A stretch of 64,000 nucleotides of DNA. Source: Paralichthys olivaceus (lineage: Eukaryota > Chordata > Actinopteri > Pleuronectiformes > Paralichthyidae). Below the pieces are notes generated by a model that saw only the letters and a list, made by a program, of their open reading frames with translations, was not told the DNA's origin and searched no databases. Below, one piece after another: positions 55,919 through 64,000 of the stretch (positions are counted from its first letter, which is position 1; every line of letters starts with the position of its first letter). The stretch spans positions 15,099,001 through 15,163,000 of the forward strand of contig NC_091094.1 of NCBI RefSeq assembly GCF_024713975.1, read 5' to 3'. The translations under genes and the position numbers were made by a program.

Positions 55919-55990
55919 CTGTGTGTGTCGCTCAGAGGAAGAGTCCTGAGAAAGTTGTGTCTCTGTGTCTCCATGCTGTCTCCTCTTATA
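55919..55990 (-). promoter_or_regulatory. IL-20-like core promoter and leader exon
   Basis: TATAAGA at 55990-55984 is followed about 65 bp later by a strong donor, CACACAG|GTGAGC (exon end 55919). It pairs with the acceptor at 55486-55485 to form a 434-bp leader intron. This would place most of the 5' leader in a separate non-coding exon. An ATG in the leader would form only a short uORF. Confidence 0.5.
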
Positions 55991-57870
55991 GTGCAGCAAG
56001 GGGGATTTTGACAGACACATTCACATACATGCACTTGCACAAATTGGTTTACCAGAGGAGGAAGTGTCTTAGAGGTACAGGAAAAGCCACCTGAATGGAA
56101 AAACAAGGGAAAAGGAGTGATAAATAGTTCCTCCTCCCTGACTTGCACTGTGGTCACTGCGAAGAGACACACATCCACTGTCACTGTTGTGCAATTATAG
56201 TGAGTCATTCATTAGAGTGTCGTCATTACCCTGCATCATTAATTTAATCAGCATAGTCTTCCTCTTACAAAGTCCTTAATCATTTAGCTAATGAGCCTGT
56301 CAATGTCTTTGTGTTTTGCACCAGTATCAGTTTTGTCTTGTGTTTGACGTCTACTGTCTGCTCCTGAGTGCGTAATAAGTGTTCAGGTGCATTACAGAAA
56401 GCCTCATCTACACACCGTGAGACATGAGATTCTCGTTTTCCTCCAGGAGCACTCTCTCTGTAAGTGAGTTCACTCCTGTCTGACAAGTCCTGATCGGAAA
56501 CTCCAACCAGACCTGCTCACCTGCTTGTCTGGCCAGCATAACTTTTGATTACTGCTTAGAAATGTACTCACAGTGTAAAGAATAATTAGCAGGGAAAGGA
56601 AATGGGAATAACCCATGTTCATGGAATTATATGATGCTACGGCACCAGTAACAACACATATGTAAAAAGAGAAGTGCAAAATTTCCAGGTCTCTTTCTAC
56701 ATGTCAGTGTCTTCAGTTAAAAATAGCCGACAGCGCTTCCTGTTTCAGGAATGCCCGTGTCTAACCAGTAGAGGTCATCAAAGAGCTTTTTAAACATACT
56801 TCTAATACTTCGCAGTCTCTGATTCTGTTGCTACAGGATCTACTCGTTTATCATATCTGTGCTCATGTCATACACAAACACACAAGCTAGATTATGATTT
56901 GATGGATGTGGAGCCACGGCTGCTTTTACAGAAAGCGGACCCTTTAAAACAACACATTTTCAACTTGTGACTCCTTGTGGCACGGCTGCATGTGATTGGC
57001 AACCTTCTAAACCATGTAGTGATCTTACCTTCATGTTTCATCAAGGAATAAAAAAATTAACATAAAACATAAACTGTTTGGCTTCTGCCTTATATGTTTT
57101 GTAATCATCTACCAACTCTTCGACTTAGTTTGTCAGGGTTAAAGGGATCCTGACTGTTGAGTTTGGAACCATAGGATTAAGCTAATATATTTTTGTTGAC
57201 ATTGTCAGATATGAATTCAACATGGTTTTAATTTCTAGCCGGACTAGGATAAGTATTAATGCACCCCCCCTCCAAATATATCATGATTATTATGATTGTG
57301 ATAATCATGAGGATATTGATGATGATGTCTTTTATCATTATTATTGCTGTTAGTAGTTAAAGTTGCAGTTAAGATCATAGATATATGAATATATGAATTG
57401 ATGTCACACAAATTACAGGTCAACGTGTTTATCAAAGAGGCCTTATGTTTTTTTTTCTTGTTAACAAACAAAACTTAGATTATTAAGTATTTCTCATTAT
57501 AAACTTTGAGCACTTACAAACACACTGCACTAATTAGATTTTCTTATAAAACATTTTCAGATTTTTTAGAAATTATTTGTTATTATCTCTCATTCTCTGC
57601 TGATTTGTTTACATCCATGTCAACTGTTGGTCAGTGCAATAGCTTCAGAAATGTGTATGTTGTCTTGCTTTTGCTTTGATTGCTCATAGTGCATGAAGAG
57701 GTGAAACACGTAAGCAAAACACTCTTAAACTGATTTTGACTCACCTCAGTCATTGATTCCTATTCCCTCCAGAATTATGGGGACTTTGTTGGTGTCCATT
57801 TATGCAGCGATACTATTTGTGGGTGGGTGATAACAAAGTCTTACAAGGAATCAGATTTCTTTGAAATGAA
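55991..57870. other. Spacer between the IL-20-like gene and prelp
   Basis: No exon, RNA gene or known mobile element recognised. A G-poor, T/A-rich stretch with CA-rich and ATGATTAT-type low-complexity patches lies around 57270-57350. Confidence 0.5.
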
Positions 57871-57874
57871 TGAA

Positions 57875-58554
57875 AACGTTTTATTTTCCATTATTTTTAC
57901 AAAGCTTCTTTATACAGAAGAATAATATACAGAGGACTAAGAATAAAAATAATAGAAAGACATTTTTACATGAAGTGAGGAGTACCTTGAAAATCACGCA
58001 GGCACATTTGGGACAGTTTCAACTACATGGTAGTTACGTTTTTTAACGGGTTCTTCTGACCTCCACCGCTGGTCTGTTGGTTCTTAATCGTGGCAGCTGC
58101 TCCAATCACATCTGCAAGCGAACATAATACCCTCCGTATGTGTTGTGTCTGTCAATGTACCTGCATTTTCAGGCTTTTACTCAATCTAGTTTTTGATAAA
58201 CAAAAAAGGATGGATAAACTGTGACTTCTACAAGAACCTATAACCCTTAATGTCGGCATGTCCACTGTTCCCAGATGCTGAGGTCATTGTTCTGGATGTG
58301 ACAACAATGAAACAATTAAAGTTTTACAGTTTTCTCATTCATCTGGAATCCCTCTTTTACTAACTCGTCTCCACGGGATGTACAGGTGGATATACCTCAG
58401 GCTTCACTGAGCAGGATTTTCCTTGAATTTAATTTGTGCACAACGACTCTTTGTGTGAGTGTGTTTGTGTGCTTGTGTCATCAATGTGTTTACATGTGCA
58501 TGCGTGTGATTTATGTGTGTGGGCGTGCCCCCAGGCCTTGAGGCACGTTTTCCC
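57875..58554 (-). other. prelp: prelp 3' untranslated region
   Basis: Non-coding after TAG at 58555. A poly(A) signal AATAAA lies at 57885-57880 on the minus strand, giving a 3' UTR of about 690 nt. A GT-rich patch is at 58450-58520. Confidence 0.6.
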
Positions 58555-58645
58555 CTAAATGACAATTGAGTAGAGGTGTCTGAAGCACATAATGACATCC
58601 AGAGGGATCGGGGGACTCAGGTGATTTCCATCCAAACGCAGGTAC
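58555..58645 (-). CDS. prelp: prelp coding exon 6
   Basis: Completes an Arg codon, then YLRLDGNHLSPPIPLDVI and MCFRHLYSIVI, TAG. Contains the last conserved Cys. Acceptor CCTCAG. Confidence 0.95.
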
Positions 58646-61600
58646 CTGAGGCAACAGAACAGGTTCTTATCAATATAATGACTTGGGATTTAAAAAAAGT
58701 CATTTAAGTAGTTTCCTTATTACACATTACGCCTGTCTTTATATTTTATCCGTTTTATCGAGTGCCAATATGTGATTTCATGTGACGTACCTTAGTCTGG
58801 GCACAGGGCTGAGATCACTCAGGTCGCTCTGCAGTCCGTAAGGGCAGATCAGAGTGCCGTTGATGCCTGTGAGGAAAACACACACAGTCATGAATGTCAA
58901 GTCTTCAAATGTTATTTCTCTTCAAACAAGCACAAAGGCCAAAATGATAACTTGTTAGGCACTTACCAAACCAGACCATTATGCTCGAAATATAAAAATA
59001 TAAAAAAAGACAAAAATCCGTCACTCTAAGCAAACTGTGTTAATATGGAATCACCTTACATGAGTATTAACTTCTGAAGTGTGGTTTTTCTGTTATTTAC
59101 TCTGTGAAGCTTCACAAAAAAACGTTCAGACTCAACGTCATAATAGAGGTGGCTGTAAAGTCTTATATTAAACGGACATACTTGTTCCAAGAAGAAAAAT
59201 ACATCACAATTGCTCTGATGACTATGAACTGGCTCTTGGCTATAGCTTCCGAAGGGTTAGATCTAGTAAATGTAAACATATTAAGGACAATAAATAAAAA
59301 TAAGGTAAAATATGCATGAATCATTTTCTGGGCAAAAATAAGCAGAATGAAACAGCCCTCACATATCATCACCTCACAAAGTCTGAGCAAACACCTTCTC
59401 ATCTACAAATCTAAAATGGAAAGACATTTGTACTGATTTGGATCTGGTCACCAGAGAAACACAAGTCCAACATTCACTGTCTTTTTTTTTACTCTGATTA
59501 GGTCTCCACTCACTCCTGGACAAAATATCTGCTTCACTCATTTTCTGAATGTACAATTTCATAGTTGCTTACTTTATCAGAGCACTGAGCCTGGCCCAAA
59601 CAACACATTTGCTAATCTAAAAGAAGCTACAAATATGTTTTGAGATGCAAAGTTTGGTTCAACAACATCTTTACATTAAGTGGGGATTTAAGATTCAGAT
59701 TGAACCACTTAAATACACTTGGTTATTGAGGTTTATGGGACACTAAGTCAAATGGCTTCTTATAAAACATTCCAGATGTAAAAACATGTGTGAACAGATA
59801 TTCAGTTCAGGAGGTCTGGTACACAGCAGAGCTTTATGTACATTAAATACTGTGTGAGAGACTGGGCTCGGTTAACATATCTCATAGTCTCCTGTTAGAT
59901 TTATGTTACCTTTCATCGAGGGGGGAGTGAATCCAAACTTAGACTGTTGGCTGGAAAAACAAATATATGAGCTGAAAGATGCTCAGGTGCTCTGCAGAGC
60001 TCAGGGGAAGATTCAGGCAGTAATTCTTTGCAGGGTCGTTACTATGAGCTTTTTTCATTGCAATACATCATTTGATCCATTGTTGATATACAAATATGGA
60101 CTTGTGAAGCTTTAAATGTCTTGTAAAGATCAGTGCTGTTCAGATGTCTCAACGTATCATGACATGGATATATTTCTGCAAACTCCCACATGTTCTGAGG
60201 ATGCAGTCAGACTTACTCTCGATGCTGTTGTGGTTGAGATGCAGGTGCTCCAGGTGACCGTTGATGAGTGGAACAGAAGAGAGCTGGTTGTGGGCCAGCT
60301 GCAGGTCCAGCAGGGTGGAGATGTTGAACACAGCCTTGGGAAGTCCTTTATCACTGAGCTGGTTGTAGTTCAGCCGCACAAACGCCAGGTGAGTGAAGCC
60401 TTTGAAGTAGTCTCTGAATGAAACAATAAAGAATTGTGAGATTTAAAGCAACACAATGTTAGTCAGGTACACTCAGGGTCCCCCTACATTTGTATTATTG
60501 TCATCGATACAGGTTGTTGATCCTCCCCATGGACAGTGGTACACATATGCATTCGTTGAGAAGCTGATAGAAAAGGAAACGACAACCGCAGAAGCCAAAT
60601 CACAATCTTGGAGTATTCTTACAGGATTTCACACAAATATGATGCATATTTGTATTTGTTGGGACATCAAAGATGAAACCTAACATCGAAGGGGAGATGT
60701 GATGAGTTCGTTAAGCTGTGTCCAGTGCACCAGGACAGTACCTCCTACTCATCCATAAAATTTGTACTATTGTCTGCTGAAGGCAGGTTGTTAGTGTGTG
60801 ATAGTCCACAAAGCATGTTGCAAGTGCTCTTCCCTGGTATACCAGAGTTGACTTTCTCTCTATCATTAAGTTTGTGTACCATCAAAATGATTTCAAAGCC
60901 ATAACACATACTATAATATATGCAGTGTGTGTGTATGAGTGTTCATTAGCTATGTGACAATATGTGCACTGTATACTTGCCTCGGGATGTCATTGATACG
61001 GTTTCTGTCCAGGAAAAGCTGAATGAGGCCACTGGGTATGCCATCAGGCATCTTCTTCAGGATGTTGTGAGCCAGATTGAGCTGCATGAGGCTCTTCAGG
61101 TCCTTGAACGTGTTTTTTCCCAGGCCACTGTCACTCAGCTGAGGAAAAAGAATACACACATTGTACAGTAAAATATCAGTTACACACTTATATTACCTCC
61201 GGAGATGCAGGTGGTTGTCGCTGCTTACAGCTGAACGACAAAGTGTAGTATTATGAACCCGAGGTACTCTGGAATACAGAGGTTTACCTGGTTGTGGTAC
61301 AAGTCGAGCAGAGTCAGGTTCCCCATCTTGCTGAAAGCCCCAGTTGGTATCTTGGAAATGCGATTTTTACTGAGGCGGAGCTGCTCCAGGCTTGCAGGGA
61401 GGCCTGAAGGCACTTCTTTTAGATGGTTATGGTGCACATAGAGATAGAGCAGTGAAGGGATCTTCTCAAATACCTGCATGGGAGATAGACACAGAATTTC
61501 TAGATGATGTTATGTTATTTTGAAATCTAAAATATGAATCTTGGAAACTCTCCTAACCTGTTTGTCAATGCGATGAATGCGATTGTTTGCCAAGTTCACC

Positions 61601-61989
61601 CAGCGGATATCTGTGGCGTTGACGAATGACTCTGCCGTCACCTCCAAGATGTAATTATTCTGCAAATACAAGTAGTGGGTTCTGGATGGGATGAGCGGGA
61701 TCACACGGATGTTCCGGTTCTCACAGTTGAGAGAATTTGGGTAGCTTGCGGAGCATGAACACTCTCTGGGACAGTCAGGATAAATGGAGGGTGGGCCCAG
61801 GATAGGTGGGGGGAAGTCTGTGGGCTCCTGGGGCTCTGGCTCTGCCGGTACAGCAGGCTTGGGGACAGAAGGTTTCCTGGAGGTGGCTGGGCGCCTGGTG
61901 GGCTTCTTTTGCCGAGGTCTCTGGGTGAACACTGCCCCCATCAGGAGGAACAGAGCCAATGCAGAGAAGAGTCCCGCGCCGGCCTTCAT
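58555..61989 (-). CDS. prelp: Prolargin (PRELP), class II SLRP
   Basis: Secreted small leucine-rich proteoglycan of connective tissue that links basement-membrane heparan sulfate to collagen. Exons 61989-61558, 61473-61288, 61138-60981, 60413-60217, 58866-58791 and 58645-58555 join in phase to 379 aa (human 382). Signal peptide about 1-22, then a basic Pro/Arg region (RPRQKKPTRRPATSRKP) like the heparin-binding N-terminus of PRELP. The Cys cluster is CPRECSCSASYPNSLNC, and LRRs follow the LxxLxLxxNxL pattern. Sequons include NAT, NLT, NIS and NGT. It ends ICPYG...MCFRHLYSIVI with the C-terminal cysteines. Clearest match is PPSIYPDCPREC and HYLYLQNN to prolargin rather than fibromodulin or lumican. 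The LRR region is split by four extra introns, one with a GC donor. Confidence 0.96.
58791..58866 (-). CDS. prelp: prelp coding exon 5
   Basis: Encodes (S)INGTLICPYGLQSDLSDL then SPVPRL plus two bases. The C-terminal 'ear' repeat is shorter than in mammals by several residues (after ICP). Acceptor TCACAG, donor GTACGT. Confidence 0.94.
60217..60413 (-). CDS. prelp: prelp coding exon 4
   Basis: Completes Arg, then DYFKGFTHLAFVRLNYNQL to LNHNSIE plus one base (65 full codons): several LRRs including a NIS sequon. Acceptor TTCATTCAG, donor GTAAGT. Confidence 0.95.
60981..61138 (-). CDS. prelp: prelp coding exon 3 (GC donor)
   Basis: Encodes LSDSGLGKNTFKDLKSLMQL to NRINDIP plus AG. The following intron starts GCAAGT rather than GT; the frame and the protein match require this site. 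Acceptor CCTCAG. Confidence 0.93.
61288..61473 (-). CDS. prelp: prelp coding exon 2
   Basis: Encodes VFEKIPSLLYLYVHHNHLKE to LLDLYHNQ (62 codons), LRRs with an NLT sequon. Acceptor ATGCAG; donor GTAAAC. Separated from exon 1 by only an 84-bp intron. Confidence 0.95.
61558..61989 (-). CDS. prelp: prelp coding exon 1
   Basis: Signal peptide, basic Pro-rich segment, N-terminal Cys cluster and the first LRRs, ending NRIHRIDKQ (144 codons). An acceptor (TTGTAG, exon edge 61993) lies just 4 bp before the ATG, so the leader is in an upstream exon. Donor GTTAGG. Confidence 0.95.
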
Positions 61990-61993
61990 CGTC

Positions 61994-62985
61994 CTACAAC
62001 AGAGCACAAAACAGAGGTAGTTCATTGTTAGACTGTATGAACTGTTACATGAGTTAAGTCACAACACACAGTACACAGCTGTTTGTATTTTGATGGTTCC
62101 TATTTTGGGAAAGGGCTGGGAAATATTTTTTTGATTTGCTGCTAAAAATATTCCCCATCCCTGCTGGTTTTCGTTCTATTTGTGTTAAGCTAAAAACTTT
62201 TCAGGGCTGAACTGGCTAAAACTGTTGTATCAAGACAAACAAAAAGCAGGTGTGTTTTGCATTTGAACCAAGAAAATACTGATAGCCGGTTTGTAAACCA
62301 TTATGTTGAGCCATCTGCACTTTGATTTTTACATCAAATACTGCTGCCTGATGCTGCTCTTACATAAAAATAGAGAAAATATTTCAATCAATGACCATAG
62401 TCTTCTGTTGGGCTGAAGTTAAACAAGATTTGAAGCCTAAGAAAGTAGTCTGGTAAATAATCTGAAAGTACAAATGATAAAATAGTAATACAAATAATGT
62501 TAGTGAATAAATGATGAATATATAGAGTCTCAGATATTTGGTTTGTGGTTTGGTAATTTAAGCAAGACAGAGTGTTAGAGGGAAAGTCTGAGGCAGAGTG
62601 AGTTGTTTAATTCAGTGGAGGAGGGGCAGAGACTGATACAGGAAATTAATACTTATGAGGCAGTGGAGGAAAAGTTTGGGGATAAAGGCTCTATTGTCAG
62701 CACTTGTCCAGAGAGAGAGCTGCGCAGGGGAAGACTGCAGGTCTGGAAGGTTCACGCTCTTTAACTCAGGAGAGGCCCAATGGAAACTGGACTAAATCCC
62801 AAGAAGACTCTGATGGATCTTTATCTTAAAACCTTACTCTTTATTATAAGTTTGCAATGATGCATACACGGGCACATGTTATTTTTCACCAGGAATATGT
62901 TGTCAGTCTAAGTTATTTTTTCAGAGCTGTTTAGCAGTTTTTACTTTGCATAAATGGGGACATTGGTGTTAATAAACTCATCTAA

Positions 62986-63075
<90 letters not shown>

Positions 63076-64000
63076 TCCAGATGTCTGACTTATCATAACA
63101 AGAATCTACCATATAAATACCATATAAATTCTTTTGATTTTCCTTCCAGCTCCTGTGCTGCTGCCATCTCTCAATCCCAGAGTTTTTGTATTATCCAGAA
63201 TGAATCTGTGTGTTTGTTTCTTTGTACCTCATCAGCACGAACCTATTGTAAACAATCACCACGTAGCAGTCAAAATGCTTAATGCTTGAAGCACACTAGA
63301 TGTCATGTGGAGACACAAAGGCACTAGTAGTTTTCAATCACTCTGCTCCATGTAGAAACAGTGTCTGGCCAGTTCGATAAACATCACACATGAATCATGG
63401 GGCAGGAATGAAGCTTCGAGCCAGAAACTGTCCCGCCTGGAAAAACATATCTGAACTTTTCTCTGACAGTGATCCATGGCACTGCCCTTTCTTTTCCCTC
63501 TCAGCCACTTAGAACCTCCCAGCCCCTCGCTCAAAACCAGCTCTCCCCTCCCTGCATGACCAGCAGTCCAGCGGACAACTAAATACTTACAGACAGAGAC
63601 GGTCGCCTCATTGGTCGATTATTTGTGACTTCAATAAGTAAATCTTCATATCAGTGGGAGAACTGTGCTTGATTCTTGAGATTTCTGAGATTCTTGGACT
63701 AAATCTTTACACGTCCGGTTTCACTTTGGCTCAAACACCATGAGACCTGGACCATCTCCTGATGCAGCTGCTCAATGGACCCAATGGTGGAATTATTTTT
63801 TCAGCTGCTGTGTCCAAGTTCAACAATTCATTTTAAACCTTGTCTCCAGATTATTTTAGATCAGATTTCAGATGACCTTAAATGGAAATCTCACATATTT
63901 TTGACCAAAGTTAAAGACCATAGTTGAATGTTGCCTTGAAATTTAAATTACATTCAATTTCTTGTCCTTATAAATCTTTTCATTGCATCTTCTTTACATC
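61994..64000. other. prelp upstream region
   Basis: It contains the first intron and probably the leader exon of prelp. A plausible donor, CTGTCT|GTAAGTATTT, ends an exon at 63591 (minus), with a CCAAT box about 25 bp upstream of it; the start site is unresolved. A CA array is at 62987-63073. No other gene seen. Confidence 0.4.
62987..63073 (+). repeat. (AC)43 microsatellite
   Basis: 87 bp of uninterrupted AC units, probably inside the leader intron of prelp. Confidence 0.95.

Noticed and set aside
61510..62025. Upstream ATG at 62025 as the prelp start
   Set aside because: A TTGTAG acceptor lies between it and the ATG at 61989, and the signal peptide begins at the latter.

Overview
The window is nuclear DNA from a ray-finned fish, most likely a percomorph teleost. 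This follows from the split, GT-AG-spliced genes, the AT-rich intergenic DNA full of CA/GT microsatellites, the typical teleost repeats (Tc1/mariner relic, L2-type LINE tail, short TIR elements) and the gene content, which is the conserved vertebrate mapkapk2 - il10 - IL-20-subfamily block. Species cannot be named from sequence alone.

Four protein-coding genes are supported and all exon joins were checked for phase. (1) mapkapk2 (+), coding 14465-37523 in 10 coding exons, 382 aa. It has a CpG-rich promoter with a perfect cAMP response element, a leader with four short upstream ORFs and a 13.3-kb first intron. (2) il10 (-), 46432-44684, five exons, 187 aa. (3) A single IL-19/20/24-type cytokine (-), 55472-54199, five coding exons, 175 aa, with a probable intron in its 5' leader. 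(4) prelp (prolargin, -), 61989-58555, six coding exons, 379 aa, with an unusually split leucine-rich-repeat region and one GC-AG intron.

Layout: 1-13.8 kb has no recognised gene, only repeats, low-complexity tracts and a GC-richer unexplained block near 8.4-10 kb. 13.8-39.1 kb is mapkapk2, its introns carrying three copies of one MITE, a Tc1 relic and a solo LTR with perfect target-site duplications. 39.3-44.3 kb is a repeat-rich spacer with an L2 relic. 44.3-46.6 kb is il10, followed by a MITE copy and a long GT tract in its upstream region. 49-53.9 kb is gene-poor. 53.9-56 kb is the IL-20-like gene and 57.9-62 kb (leader exon possibly to 63.6 kb) is prelp.

Functional link: MK2, the kinase encoded by mapkapk2, is known to act on AU-rich-element mRNAs through tristetraprolin-type proteins. 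Both cytokine genes here have AUUUA-type sequence in their 3' ends, so the kinase and two of its plausible mRNA targets sit next to each other, as in mammals. I found no novel multi-gene system. The best leads are the prelp exon structure with its GC-AG intron, the uORF-rich mapkapk2 leader, the YY1-like motif carried by the MITE family (one copy upstream of il10) and the CA repeat upstream of il10.
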